Assembly (NCBI RefSeq): GCF_932526225.1
Contig: NC_064040.1
Coordinates: 6,485,181-6,549,180, forward strand
Direction of reading: 5' to 3'
Length of the DNA: 64,000 bases
Origin: Nematostella vectensis
Taxonomy: Eukaryota; Cnidaria; Anthozoa; Actiniaria; Edwardsiidae
Below are positions 47,101 through 57,253 of this stretch, one piece after another. Position numbers and translations under genes: made by a program. Numbering within the stretch: position 1 is the first letter of the stretch; every line of letters starts with the position of its first letter. The notes beneath the pieces are model-generated. The model had not been told where the DNA came from and did not search any database. It saw nothing but the letters and a program-made list of their open reading frames with translations.

Positions 47101-49151
47101 CATTTGTTTCGTGTACGTTTGCAGCCTAGTCGTGTACATAAGAAATCATTTTAAAATGTCTATGGATTATTAAGAGAGTCTCTTGCCAGTCGCCATTTTG
47201 GATTACAAAGCAAAGTAATAAGTGTGAGAAATAATTCGTTTTTATCAGGTGATTTTGGGAAGCGCTTGTGGCATTTTGTATTGATATTGGTAAATGGTAA
47301 AAATAAAGAGTCAGCGCAATTTGCCAATGCCAATCTTCAAACGGCAACACATTGCTTCGACTGCATCTAATGACGGCTACAACCGGAATGTACACATGGG
47401 TCCCATCATATTTTTTTATCAAATTGTGCAGGAGTATATGATTGGAAGATAATATTATCCATTATAGGTCATCATCTTATAACCTGCAGCCTCAATGCTG
47501 CGCTTTACGGCGAGTGGCCGGCAAATAAGAATCCGTCAGACCTTAAAGAATCCTTTTTTGACCCATGTAGTAACCAGGAATATTCTCTATTCCTGCTCTA
47601 TTCTGTTGTCGCCAAAATTTCCAGGAAATACGATCTTAGGACAGTTTGACAAAAGGTCTTGAAAAGCCAAAAGTAGTTTGTTGCCAATGAAAAACTAAAA
47701 GTAAACAAACGTTAAAATATAGATCATTATGAAAGATTAAAGTACTCGCGATTACCCTCTGTTAGGATTGAGAGATTCTGAAAACTCACAAATAGATTCA
47801 AATACGGAGATTTTGGTGTTGCCTGAGTCCAAATGACTATGGGTTTTGTCCTTTTTCTTGCCTTTGCCAATCGATCTTGTGTGCATTATTTCTCATGAAA
47901 TCCCGAAGTTTTTTCCGAACATGCAATGGTTCGTGGCATCCGGGAGTTAAGGGTCCACTAGGAGTCAGTATTAAAGTTAATGACCAATGTCCTAATTTCT
48001 ATTGCAATTCAGCCTTATAAGGGCAGTATGTTTCTTCTGTAAATATAAAAAAGCAGAACGTTTTAATCATTATATTTACTTTTTTGACATGATATATATA
48101 GCCCTACTGAAAACGCCAGTAAATTGGGCAAGCATAAAAAGCGAGTTTATTTTTTTTTTTACACTATTGTTTCTTTTATTCTGTTAATGCCTTGTCAGAT
48201 CGTTGACAAAATGACAAAATATTAATAATTATGTTTATTACCCATTGATGATGTCTAGACTGGTTTTATTACGAGTTTCTATCAAATTCAATCGCTCAAT
48301 TTAGTATGTAGTTTTGTATGACAAGCTCAAATGGCAAAAAAGTAAAATTAAAACGAAACATTTTCTATGATTATAATTAAAACCATGTATTAGAATACCA
48401 AATTTTGATATGGCCTGATATAAAGGTAAGAATAGCGGCAAATAGCTTTCTGTTCGGCCACCTCACTAGCGTTACACAGAGCTGTACTAGATTCCCTCAG
48501 AAGTAGGATGCATTTGTAGTAAAATAGAAGATAAGAGGCAAGATTGTGACAAAAAATAATAAATAACAGAAAATGAGAAAGAATTTCAAGAAAGTACCCT
48601 TTCGGTTATTTATGCATATTGATGATGGATACTATTTGAATACTTATGTACTTTGCATAAAGCTAAAGAATAAAATTTCACTCAAAAAGGACCGTAATGT
48701 CCGGGCAACTTTTTAAAAAGTAACCATATTTTACAGCTTTGAATTGCTGTTTCTTAGAAAAATGATTTTTTTATTGTCCCTTACTACCTTGTAACTCTAA
48801 CAATCCGCAAAGTTTTTCAAAGAACTATAAAAATTGCTCTGCATTTTGCTGCCTTTGTGTTGCTATAAGAATCGATATAAAAATATATTATATTTATGTG
48901 TCTGCTTCTTTTTTTCTTTTTTGACTTCATATCCATCATGTACTGCGTCTATTTCCTGCTATATCCTGAGCAAATTCCAAGAAAATATTAGCTTACTTAC
49001 GAGAAGCCCCTGTACCGCCGACTGAGCGGGCCTTGTCCGGAGTACTGGTTGGTAATGTAGTTCTCTCGAATCGTACGAGGTTTGGCTTACCAGCGAGGAG
49101 AGTAGGTACCAACAATCCCAGAAACCACACACTTGTTAGCATTACGGGCAT
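24306..49151 (-). CDS. PKD1-like: Polycystin-1-family receptor/channel: discoidin-SEA-REJ-GAIN/GPS-PLAT-polycystin channel (20 coding exons)
   Basis: Predicted plasma-membrane polycystin-1-family protein of 2,484 residues; the 20 exons listed below splice in one frame. Order: signal peptide (1-20), discoidin (about 51-217), SEA (about 219-320), REJ (about 322-850), GAIN (to about 1325), GPS with CNHLS (predicted cut 1327/1328), TM1 (1359-1379), PLAT (about 1400-1514), TM2-TM5 (1571-1725), then channel S1 (1783-1804), TOP domain, S2-S6 (2050-2266) with pore, and a 218-residue tail. That is 11 membrane segments, the canonical polycystin-1 topology. Human PKD1L2 is of similar length, but its N-terminus has lectin domains; PKD1-type PKD repeats and LRRs are absent here. 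Family members are linked to ciliary, sensory or sperm-egg signalling and pair with TRPP2-type subunits; the role here is unknown. No fast transport-coupled function can be read from the sequence alone. Confidence 0.93.
26383..26554 (-). CDS. Polycystin exon 19: TOP (polycystin) domain
   Basis: Acceptor TGTGCAG, donor GTAAGC. Encodes FWKWAETYMVPGMY and IGYLVGMPRLRQLRVEN, the conserved .G.PR.RQLRV motif of polycystins. Confidence 0.94.
26935..27105 (-). CDS. Polycystin exon 18: channel S1
   Basis: Acceptor CCTTTCAG, donor GTAAAG. Encodes VFRQYRVRVLNMARTLIELF and the S1 segment, then the start of the extracellular TOP domain. Confidence 0.92.
27130..27366. repeat. Degenerate tandem repeat beside polycystin exon 18
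   Basis: Four copies of a roughly 62-70-bp unit, each starting CTTT(C)CCATAG-like and containing ACAAGCCT..AGGG and GTGTTAG. They begin about 25 bases upstream of the exon 18 acceptor. Confidence 0.65.
27455..28339 (-). CDS. Polycystin exon 17: PLAT C-terminal part and TM2-TM5
   Basis: Acceptor TTTCTCAG, donor GTAAGT; 885 bp. Encodes VWHDNSGRHPAWYLRQVVIR, which completes PLAT. TM2, TM3, TM4 and TM5 follow, with Lys/Glu-rich loops between TM3 and TM4 and after TM5. Confidence 0.94.
28511..28765 (-). CDS. Polycystin exon 16: PLAT domain, N-terminal part
   Basis: Acceptor CGTTCAG, donor GTATGG. Encodes YCYEITVYTGIWRRCGTTSN and SLGDIQHIK, the first PLAT strands; cytosolic loop between TM1 and TM2. 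Confidence 0.93.
28808..28985 (+). mobile_element. tRNA-derived SINE
   Basis: Box A TGGCGCAGTTGG (28816-28827) fits TRGCNNAGYNGG; box B GGGTTCGGTTCCCG (about 28876-28889) fits with one change. It lies in the intron between polycystin exons 15 and 16, opposite in strand. I see no acceptor stem, so it is not a tRNA gene. Confidence 0.75.
29413..29649 (-). CDS. Polycystin exon 15: second half of GPS and TM1
   Basis: Acceptor CCTTGCAG, donor GTAAGT. Encodes VCLCNHLSSFGGDF; the HL/S tripeptide and both Cys are intact, so autoproteolysis is predicted. TM1 follows (VVLTTLCTIFAFYIIAVIFA). Confidence 0.94.
29932..30720 (-). CDS. Polycystin exon 14: GAIN domain and first half of GPS
   Basis: Acceptor TATTCAG, donor GTAAGT; 789 bp. 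Ends with CLYWSEDKQKWTSDGC, the first half of the GPS motif. It also holds a basic loop with RRRRS and RQKRD at 30106-30144, two furin-like sites about 75-80 residues before the GPS cut. Confidence 0.91.
31140..31382 (-). CDS. Polycystin exon 13
   Basis: Acceptor ATTTCTTAG, donor GTAGTA. Encodes KKALAMIENVGDSLLKRQTT and LIQTQSIQMVLDRK; the last part resembles the first strand of a GAIN beta subdomain. Confidence 0.85.
31890..32108 (-). CDS. Polycystin exon 12
   Basis: Acceptor TCGCCACAG, donor GTAGAC. Encodes SLLVLESMTSAFSQIS and NLLHCIGNVLETS, helical GAIN-type sequence, then a Lys/Asp/Glu-rich loop. Confidence 0.84.
32709..32834 (-). CDS. Polycystin exon 11
   Basis: Acceptor TTTTTTAG, donor GTAAGC. 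Encodes IKDEMMSQMASVNVNDISKL and a second helix, part of the helical half of the GAIN region. Confidence 0.84.
33320..33499 (-). CDS. Polycystin exon 10
   Basis: Acceptor TCTGTCAG; donor GTTTGA is weak but keeps phase. Encodes LSILLKNNDVKQATNLANEV, the helical stretch between REJ and GAIN in polycystin-1 proteins. Confidence 0.82.
33757..33790. repeat. AT-rich perfect palindrome
   Basis: ATAAAATTTCTTATTT and its exact inverse with a two-base centre, in polycystin intron 9. Confidence 0.8.
34219..34350. mobile_element. GC-rich foldback element
   Basis: GGACCCAGGGCGTCGCGGAG at left is inverted at right (CTCCGCGACGCCCTGGGTCC). GGGCGTCGCGGAGATCGG also occurs as a direct repeat inside the left half. 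It shares CCCTGGGT.CCAGAGG with the hairpin at 42105. Confidence 0.7.
34957..35338. mobile_element. TIR element in polycystin intron 9
   Basis: Left end CAGGGTCCTGAAGGGGG with a G-run; right end CCCCCTCAGGACCCT is its inverse. TCCCG(G/T) motifs recur inside. No target duplication is clear. Confidence 0.5.
35460..35516 (-). CDS. Polycystin exon 9 (57-bp exon)
   Basis: Acceptor CATCTCAG, donor GTAGGG. Encodes TKPWLFTLKPSNASSSGAK; in phase on both sides. Small size makes it less certain than its neighbours. Confidence 0.75.
37068..37647 (-). CDS. Polycystin exon 8: REJ module, C-terminal part
   Basis: Acceptor CAATTTCAG, donor GTAAAA. Encodes CIQNCGKYSP and ANVPPQGGICKVDKLIGEAF, then NFSCEGWEDEDPPLSYKFQY, the hallmark REJ stretch. 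Confidence 0.92.
38748..38800. repeat. G/C-run tract, possible element relic
   Basis: CAGGGCCGAAGCTGGGGG and a GGGGGCATGTGCCCCCC palindrome resemble ends of hAT-type elements, but no second end is visible. Confidence 0.3.
39557..40325 (-). CDS. Polycystin exon 7: REJ module, N-terminal part
   Basis: Acceptor TTTACCAG, donor GTAAGT; 769 bp. Encodes CKPPKITLELP and a sandwich-type segment including SGPERVVKDTNDVFALDAKG then SQDPD, typical of the REJ (receptor for egg jelly) region. Several N-glycosylation sequons are visible. Confidence 0.88.
40585..40727 (-). CDS. Polycystin exon 6: SEA domain, C-terminal part
   Basis: Acceptor TCTCTACAG, donor GTAAGA. Encodes PGSVIVELDVGAVEGEVENL, with the GSVIV strand typical of SEA domains. 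I see no GSVVV autocleavage loop, so cleavage is not implied. Confidence 0.84.
41376..41502. mobile_element. MITE with ACCGGTTCCTAGGAAGCAGG-like ends
   Basis: Left GGACCGGGTTCCTAGAAAGC and right GCTTCCTAGGAACCGGCC are inverted ends. GGTTAACGCTAACC and GGCGCTAACC lie just inside. Confidence 0.7.
41715..41742. repeat. (TA)n microsatellite
   Basis: About 14 uninterrupted TA units. Confidence 0.95.
42105..42160. mobile_element. 56-bp hairpin flanked by 11-bp direct repeats
   Basis: CCCAGGGTACCAGAGGCT and AGCCTCTGGTACCCAGG form the arms. CTGTCAATTTA flanks both sides (42094-42104 and 42161-42171), a target-duplication-like pattern. Confidence 0.65.
42627..42685 (-). CDS. Polycystin exon 5: SEA domain, middle
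   Basis: Acceptor TATTCCAG, donor GTAATA; only 59 bp. Encodes VASLISKLTGFLFVHVVRM; joins in phase to PGSVIVELDV in the next exon. Confidence 0.82.
43774..43883 (-). CDS. Polycystin exon 4: start of SEA domain
   Basis: Acceptor CCTTTATAG fits the phase left by exon 3; donor GTATCA. Encodes KSYVIWVRLEDEPFHGDLFN and LTTKYTRLAEDVKAK, the first strand and helix of a SEA-like fold. A second AG at 43859 would need another donor for exon 3. Confidence 0.78.
44394..44417. repeat. (CTCA)n microsatellite
   Basis: Six CTCA units in polycystin intron 3, which is strongly pyrimidine-rich on the + strand. I see no exon in 43884-44495. Confidence 0.95.
44496..44637 (-). CDS. Polycystin exon 3: discoidin, C-terminal part
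   Basis: Acceptor ATTTTTAG, donor GTAAGT. Encodes FLGNTDRNTIVYNEIP and LRFELYGC, the FxGNxD strand and terminal Cys of the discoidin fold. Confidence 0.88.
45415..45776 (-). CDS. Polycystin exon 2: discoidin (F5/8 type C), N-terminal part
   Basis: Acceptor ATCCACAG. Encodes CKEPLGMQSGNI, then PRLNR, GYVAVEFKTKTLVTGIATQG and EEWVTSF, the discoidin core. I placed the donor at GTGACA (after 45415) because that keeps the W..Y strand and phase 0. An earlier GTAACA after KAYPHE is also in phase and would drop it. Confidence 0.85.
45777..49000. other. 3.2-kb first intron of the polycystin gene
   Basis: AT-rich. I see no coding sequence, repeat array or element that I can name; the short open frames here have no coding character. 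Confidence 0.6.
49001..49151 (-). CDS. Polycystin exon 1: signal peptide, with two possible donors
   Basis: ATG at 49151 opens MPVMLTSVWFLGLLVPTLLA, a clear signal peptide. An acceptor-like TTCTTCTAG ends at 49161, so a 5'UTR exon may lie upstream; TAG in frame just before the ATG supports this start. The donor GTAAGT after 49001 includes about 30 Thr/Ser/Arg-rich residues. An earlier donor (G/GTAAGC after 49091) would skip them. Both leave one base and are compatible with exon 2. Confidence 0.72.
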
Positions 49152-49160
49152 CTTTAAACT

Positions 49161-52100
49161 CTAGAAGAACATCAAATAAGCAGGAGTATCAAGGAAATTT
49201 GCCATAAGTAAATGTTTCCATTTGGATAAATCACTTACAATTGAGTGATAAATGAATTGCATTATTTGTTCATTGTCGAACCCTTGCATCTAATTTTTGT
49301 TGTTGTTGAATGTATTTTGAGTGTTTGTCTGGTTACATGTATTTTTGAGGAATACGTCAGAAGTTGCATTTCTGGATATGCTCCAAGTGAAAACTTGTAT
49401 TTGGCATAATATCCCCAAAAACGTGTCAATTGATTTGAATCGAATACGAAGTACAAACACGCCAAATCACCAACTTTAAAATGTGAAAAATGCTATTGCA
49501 GTTTAAAGTGGGATAAAATTAACACTTGCTAGTGTTTTATTTGCATAGTAATTATCTTCTTGACATTTCTATACAATTCACGTGACATAACTAATTCCAA
49601 TAAGGCTTAGTCCAGACAATTCGGGAGGGAGCGACTGTTGTGAATAGCGTACTTATACCATTGAATGTGATTTTGTGTCGAAGACATCCTATAAGCTAAT
49701 AACCTGAATGATATTATTGTAGGATTCTAGAACCAGTGATTGGGGTTCAGGTCTTTTATGGGAGGAGTTATGGATATGTTTTGGAGCTGCACATTTGGGA
49801 ATTGCTTGCCTTGTTGCATTTGCAATCTAGTTATAAATAATTGACTTTAGACATGTGGGCAATAGATGTCGCGAAGTAGAAATTTCATAAGCAGCAGGTA
49901 AACAAACAAACAAATAAACCAAGAATCAAAACGACAATCTTGACATTCTGTAAACATCTAAAGAGTGGGATAGTCTGTATAGTATTGTAGAATTTTATCC
50001 GTTTTTTGTGCTTTTTTTTTTCCTAAAGTGGCCTATTCTTTTTAGATGTCATATTGGTATTTTAAATGTTTCATACAAGTAGACCGGTATTTCAAGGAAT
50101 TTTGACATTTGCGACAAATCATTTGTCATTTTATTAGTAAACATTTATGTGTATACATACATAAATACGTAAACTTTATCTCGAATTGGAGAGTAGCTTC
50201 AATCCAGGACGAGAGGCTAATGTTTTCGATGAAAACATTAAAGCAACTCCTAACGTTTTAAATTGTCACCGTTTCTCCCAGAAACTTATTCATATATTTA
50301 TTTTTTCCATTTTCTTTATTTCACGTTGCCCCCTCATGTTTGGTTTTATAATTAACGCTTTCGACTCTACCAATTTTCCGAATGTTCAATAAACAAAAAC
50401 ATTTTCTTTTACGCCAAGGGACTGAAATAGTTCTAGAAAATCCCCAAACATCAATGAAATTCAAACCTTTTTTGCCCTTTTCTTATTATCAAGCTATGAA
50501 TTGGAAAATCCTACTACATAACAACCATTCCATTTATATCTCCATGTGATGTGCGTTTCCATTTATCATAGATTGGGGTGATTTAACACCTGTCTTATCA
50601 ACACTCGTCCATACGTTATTTGAGTTTTGTTTTATGCTGGTTAATATCATTATTGTGCGTATACCATCTTTATCCGAGAAGAACGTAATTGATATATATC
50701 CATATAGGGCTTTACTTCAAAATTATATAAACACAACGATACTAGTTTTAATTTTTAGTACGATTTTTCATCGATTTTGAAACTTTCATTTCATAATTTG
50801 TCTCCGGTTGGGTCCCCCGACCGGGTGCAGGCATGCATCTGTCTAAACTTTGAACACTAGGAACTATTTTGAAGAATGAAAGGAAGATAAAATAGCATGT
50901 CCTGCTGTCATTTTCTCTGTAGGATATATTAGTAGAGAACAAGTACTCCAAAGACTGAGGCTATTGATTCAAAGGAAAAAAACAATCGCTTCACTGAGAA
51001 AGAGGAGCAAAAGAGAAAGACAAGCACTTTGCTTGGGTATATTTCACATTTGATGTAGGGTTTCTAAAAAAAAGTTGATTCTGCATACCTGTTGTTTTTA
51101 ATATTTCTTCATTTTTACCTGGGATCCCAGCCTTGTCTTTTAGACTTGTGATGACATCTGAACTGGAAGAAAACGAGTTGATAATCTAATCATTTCCACG
51201 CACAATCAATCACAAGCGTCCTCCTTGGGTTAGCCTTGTAAGTGAAGTTTAGTTCCATGTCATATGATGTGTCTTAATAGACGATATATTCTTTTTGAGC
51301 CGATTATTTTATTATTCTCTTGGAGTTTCCATGAATGCTTAATGAGGTCTAGAAGTTAATGTGTATTTTTCACAGCTTGAAATATGCCGACAGTAAACAA
51401 CAAGAAAATGGCCAAGGTGAGAAACAAGGCAGCTCGGGTAATCGTTTGTTTTTCATTGAATGTTATTAAAGGGGCAGTAAGAAGTGTAAGACGAGAAATG
51501 ATCGCTTTTGGTTCTCAAATTGGTTTGAAGTTGTCAATTGTTAACATTGTCAATTCTGACATTGACGTATTTCAATATATATTAAAAATAAATTGTTCTA
51601 TCAATGTTCAAGTATCCTGAGAACGGTCTTTGCCTTAGATCAGAATGGTAACATAAAAACTATGAATCAATTTAATAGAAATATGTTGAATTACAATAAG
51701 CAATTCTGAAAAATAATTGTTTTCTCTGCCCCCGACTTAGCTTTGGTTATGTTTTGTCACAGTGATAATTAATAAATCAACGGTGAGACGAAAACAGTCA
51801 ATTTTTTTTCTGCTTTGGTTTTTGTTTTGTTTTAAGGCAGCCCAAATTAATTACTGATTCACTTTCTCCTTCCTGCTAGTCATAGGTTGCAATGATATTT
51901 TATCTGTTTAATCATCAGCACCAGCATTTGAGATATCAAGGTATTTTAGAGTACTAGGAACTTATAACATCTTGAATTTTTTAATTTGTCTCTACAATCC
52001 AAGAAAGTATTTTTGAAAACGCGTTGATTGCTTTGTCTTTCCAATGTCTTCATGTGTATATGTATATTAAAAAAAATGACAAAAAAGAAATGAGAAACCG

Positions 52101-53188
52101 CACTATAATGTTATATGGGTTTTAATAAAAGACGCGAGAATATTCTAAAAACAATAATATGCGACCTTTCTTTTCTCAATAAAGGTAAACGTTTATCACA
52201 GTGTGTCAACAACCTCTTGCTTGCTCACCTACCACCTCTTGCAACTTCCTTGACTGAGAAGTCCCTCGTACCTCTTGTCTTGTATCTTATACAGAAAAAG
52301 AGCTAAAGCCCACGAGACCTTTTTGATCTAGACCTATCTATGAGGAAGGAGGAGCTTTGCTATTAGATGATATAACTTGGAAAGAAATCATGGCCATCAT
52401 TTAAGGTTTCCTGTGGCGTGGTATTGCATGTTTAGCTAATCGTTTTGTATTTGATTGACATATTTATTATATTTTATTTTACACCAAAAGAGGTTACTTG
52501 TCAAAATATAATAAATCATTATAAGTCCATCATTATAATAAGCTGTTATATGAAAGCATATTGAACAACATATAATATGGTTATGTAAGAAGTCTTTACT
52601 GAAAATATTTCCTATTGTCTGGTAGTTTATAAAATCCAAAATCCAAAAAAAAATATTTTTTTCTTAATTTCTTCGATATAAGCATATATTGCATGATATG
52701 AATGGGAATCTTTTCTATACTTGGTAATAAAATAAGAAATTGCGACACCTTATGACTTGCTGTAAATACACCTGTGGGAAATATATATAGAGACTTGTTT
52801 CTTGGTTCCATTATCAAGTTTATGATGATAATAGTGTTTACAGATTACTTATGCCTCTCGAGAGGGTGTGTGTGCTTATATCTTATTTTTCTATTATATC
52901 TAGATCACGGTACATTGAATGCCTTTAATTTTGATAGTGCTTAGGATTCTAGGATGAAGGGGAAACATCAATTCAATGGCTATATCCTTTACTCCTGCAT
53001 ACTTGAGTGAAAAACATAAATCTTTATATAATTATTAATTTTAGCTGTCGGCTAGAAACAATTAAGGAGGTTTTAAAACGTCCTCGTAAAAATACAATAT
53101 ACCAGGAGAAACCGAAAAGGAATCGGGAGGGGGAATAATTCCCCTTTTAGTTATGAAATGATGAAGGAATATAGTTTTGTTAATTAAA

Positions 53189-53191
<3 letters not shown>
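49161..53191. other. AT-rich sequence upstream of the polycystin gene, no supported gene
   Basis: Presumed 5' flank or 5'UTR intron of the polycystin gene. The only splice-like block is 51376-51416 on the + strand: TTTTTCACAG, then an ATG opening MPTVNNKKMAK, then GTGAGA. No continuation was found, so it is not called. Confidence 0.55.
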
Positions 53192-53262
<71 letters not shown>

Positions 53263-53353
53263 CATATTTATATATATATACATATATATAATATGTAATA
53301 TATATATATATGTAATATATATATATTACATATATATATATTACATATATATT
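53192..53353. repeat. Long (AT)n tract with palindromic variants
   Basis: About 35 AT units, then ATATTACATATA and TATGTAATAT motifs in both orientations, so it could form a cruciform. Confidence 0.95.
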
Positions 53354-56300
53354 GGACCTAGGGCGTCAGAACATTGAAATTTCAGGCTACCGTCCCCTCC
53401 GAAATCCTAATGAAGAATCAAGTATAGCAAAAATCCTTAGTGTAAGAGTTGTTAAGTCAGGTAACTTGGATACTTAATAAACAAAATAAAGCACATACTA
53501 AAGTCTTTAAAATCTTCGTATCTCTAGCGTAGGATAGTGAAATGTTTTTCTACCATGTATTCCATTGCATTTGATGTTATAACATCAAGTGGACTTGTAA
53601 TGTTTGCGATAGCATTGATTGAATCAGCACTTCTAGAGTTGTAACTTTTCGTTTTTCAGGAATTTCAATGAAAAGGAGTAAATTTCAAATGTTTCTGATG
53701 TTTGAACGACATACGTACCCACTAAAGGTTTTCGAAAAATATATGAACAAAGTGTGTTTTTGTTTTTGTTACGACTATGAACGTTTGTGATATTTTTGTG
53801 AAAATTCAATGCGACTTCTTCAATGACAAAGTGATTGACATGAGGCCCGTTGCCAGGATTTTAAACAAGGGGTTTTGTTTACCCATTTAGCGGACCATTT
53901 TCCCTTAGGTAGCTCGTCAGGACGGACCTTCAAGACTTTCGTGTTATCTTTCCCCCGTATTTTTGGTTGTGATGAACCAATTCGTAAATTCCTGTTTTTG
54001 AAGAGTCACTTTTCCTCAAAGGTTTGAATAAATGTAGCCTCGTAGCCTTGCTCGTACTCTTTCATGCTGTTTTTAATTTTTAATTATTTATACTTATATT
54101 TTTGTAATCTATGTCGGGCCCACAGTAATTGGCTATCTTAAGGCTGTTGTGTTGTCCCTGCCGTTTGTCTTGTCCCGATTCTGTCTTTATCCTATCTCTA
54201 TTGATGTATTTATTGCGTATTTGTGCGTAACCGGCGAAGCTATTCAAAATAATAAAATAATATAGTGACAGTACCTTTTCATGCATTTTTTTGCTTTACA
54301 ACACAGATGTGTGAAAACAATTTCCTCTAGAAAAGACACCTTCCGAAACTCGCTTCATTATGCTATATTACAATATAATAACTTTTTAAAATTATTTATT
54401 TTATCATTTTATCAAATTAACATATGTGGACGCTCAAATGCCAATAGAAATTTTGTATTTTATGTTATTTTCGCTTTAAAATGCGGTTTGTCAAAGGGAG
54501 CGAAGTTCAAAATTGTGGTATAGAATACTATATAATACTCGACGATATTCATTTTTTATGTTATGATTTCTTTTGCGCTATTTCATTGAACGCATTCAAA
54601 GCATTTTTATGTCATTTTTATTTCATGTTATTTGTGTGAAATCACAAAGACAACACCATATTTTTAAAAAAATATTAAAAATTCTAAGAACTTTGCAGAG
54701 GATGATGAGGATTATTTTCTAATGTCGTGTAGCAGTTATTTACTCCAATAAACGCTGAAAGAAACGTTTAGGAACAATACGCTTCAATTTCAAAATCACC
54801 AATATGCGCTTTTTTCTCTCAGATTTATCCGTAGCAAGCCTTTCCTGTGGCTTTCAAAAGGACACCATGATGAACCGATTTTTTATCTTCTCGTGTTTTG
54901 TGTGGCCACACGACCGTAGCTGGCCTCAAAATGCTATAAGGGGAAGAGAAATGATAAAAAGACATTAAGGGTTCTGGGAGGTGAGGGGACGCCATGTTCA
55001 TTTACTTGTAGTTTAATGGGGCGCTTTTTATGGGCGCTTAGACCGGTAATCTGTTCTGTCCCGTTTTCAATCATCTTATTTTTACATACGACAACGAAGA
55101 CACAACAATTTAAATGCGATTCTTTCTGGTGATGTAAATGTTTGTCGTTCTTGTATCCCTTGTATTTGTTCAACAAAACCCCGAAATGGTCTTTTTGATA
55201 GAGAAGTTGCAGCTGTTGAATTATGCTGAATGTAAGTGCTAAATGCTGTTATCCCCGTAAAGTTGTAGCAGTTTTAAAAACAGATTCTTTACAAGAGAGG
55301 AAAAATTTATGAAAGAACCATTAGGGCAGCGTTATGTCTAGATGAAAAATATGTTTATGAATTACACTACTGTCTACTATTGTCTTTTTTTTTTTGGCTA
55401 GAAAATAAATTTCCTGTCTGCGTCTTTTGCTTTTTCCTACAGCTTAGTGGTTTGCTTGTTGTCCTCTTTTTTCTTGAAGTCTTTCAAAAACTTTAAGTCT
55501 GATTCCTCTACAAAAACTACACCCTTTTTCTTATTGAAGAAGCCAATCGTAGGTATGTTCCCTGTGACTGAGCTTCCCTCTCCCCCCCACCTCCACCCCC
55601 TCCCCTTTGTGATCTTTGAAAGTGTGTTTCGATAAAAAAAAATATCCAGCTGCGTTAGTTTAATGGTACTAAAGTGAAAGTTATCCAACGTTTCTGTTGT
55701 ATCTATCGGGATCAATCCCTTGGTCTGAACTGATCCCTTAAACAGTTCTTGTTGTCATATAATTGTTGTGACTCGTTAAGCAACCGACGTCATCTGTTTT
55801 ACCAACGGTACTTTTACTCTTGTGAGTTTCTCCGCTATGATTGGCTTGCTGTTATTTGATTACGTTAAGCAGGCAAACCGCTCTCTTGCGGTCTAAGATC
55901 CGGAGCAATTAGAGCAGCGATAGCCAAAATGATTGCTTTCGCGACATCTCACTGATTTTGTTTTATATTGAGGTATAAGAAGCCGTGTAAAAACCGGAGT
56001 CGATTAACAAGATGCTTATGAAAATATTCGACCTGTGTTCATTAGCGATATGCCCTTATATGTAGGAGATATCCCCCTCTTGTTCTTGTTCTATAATTTA
56101 ATACGTTTCTTTGTCTTCAGTATAATACGGAGCGAAAATTGCACAAAAATAGTGTTAAGTAAATAAAATTTCTCAAGATATCGAAGTTATTTGTTCATAT
56201 TATTCACTTGCTGGGAGAGCCGGGACAAGATGCTTCTATCTAAATTACTGCTACTTTTTTCTTGAGGATGTACTTCTTACACGTTATCAGATTACATCTG

Positions 56301-57253
56301 ATGCCATGTTGATTTACTTGAAGATACTATTGTCGACTGCTGTTTTACACTTCAGCGTTGTTGCCTAAACAGGTTACGAATTGTATAAAAGTGATCTTCA
56401 TTTTAGCAAAAATAAATTTTGAAAAGAAAATAAATGTAGGAAAAAATCTTAATTCCATGCAATGCATATTTCATTTGTTTTAATTGTGTGACATTATCAA
56501 GATATCGAAATTAAAAAAAGACAAATAGGTTTTCTATTGCTTATGTGCTCAAACCGCGCGGGATTACGCAGGTCAATTACATTAGATTAAAAAGGGAATC
56601 ATCTGGCCGCTGTGAAACAAACAGTTCATTAAGTTTGAGTTTGAATAAGAGATACTAATTCTAGGCTTTTATATTTCCCTCTGCGTCATCTCGTTTTTTA
56701 AGTCTGCCGAATCAAGTGTAGCGTTATTATCTTTTAACAAAATTGTTGTGTTCGGAACAGAATTGTTTTTATTTTGTAATTCGTAAGCTGTTTTCCAGTT
56801 GGTAAGCCGTTTTAGCATTATTTGAACATCATTACAGGTGTCATTCCCAGGCATCATACGGAATAAAAAATAGTATTTGACAAAGATAACACGACAGTGT
56901 GCCTTTATTGGTACCGTTCTTTTTTGCTAACCGTCTTTAAACAAAAAGAAAGGATATTGAACGAAGAAACCTAAACATTTATTTTTGGGGGGTTTTCAGA
57001 GTTTAATGATCTACAGCGTACCAAAATAACTACATCGCCGATGTGACACCCACTCTTCTTAGTTATTCTGATAGCATGTACCAGTGGTTTTCCACTAATT
57101 TGTCATTGTGCCTAACGGTTCCCCATAGATTAACTTTTCGGCCTTGCGTACGTATCAGGAGTAACATAGAACACCCATACCATGTCTCATATTTATAATA
57201 AAAAATCAAAGTTGTTTTGAAGAGGGATTCCATAAGCTTCCTTTGCTGTTTCC
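53354..57253. other. AT-rich non-coding stretch
   Basis: No gene supported. A 62-codon open frame on the - strand (56857-56669; MMPGNDTCNDVQIMLKRL at its start) has ordinary composition but no homology that I recognise and no convincing splice site. Confidence 0.5.

Noticed and set aside
51376-51416. First coding exon of a + strand gene (MPTVNNKKMAK)
   Set aside because: Acceptor, ATG and donor look good, but no second exon could be found, so it was not called.
53177-53377. Tyr/Ile repeat protein
   Set aside because: It is the translation of the (AT)n tract.
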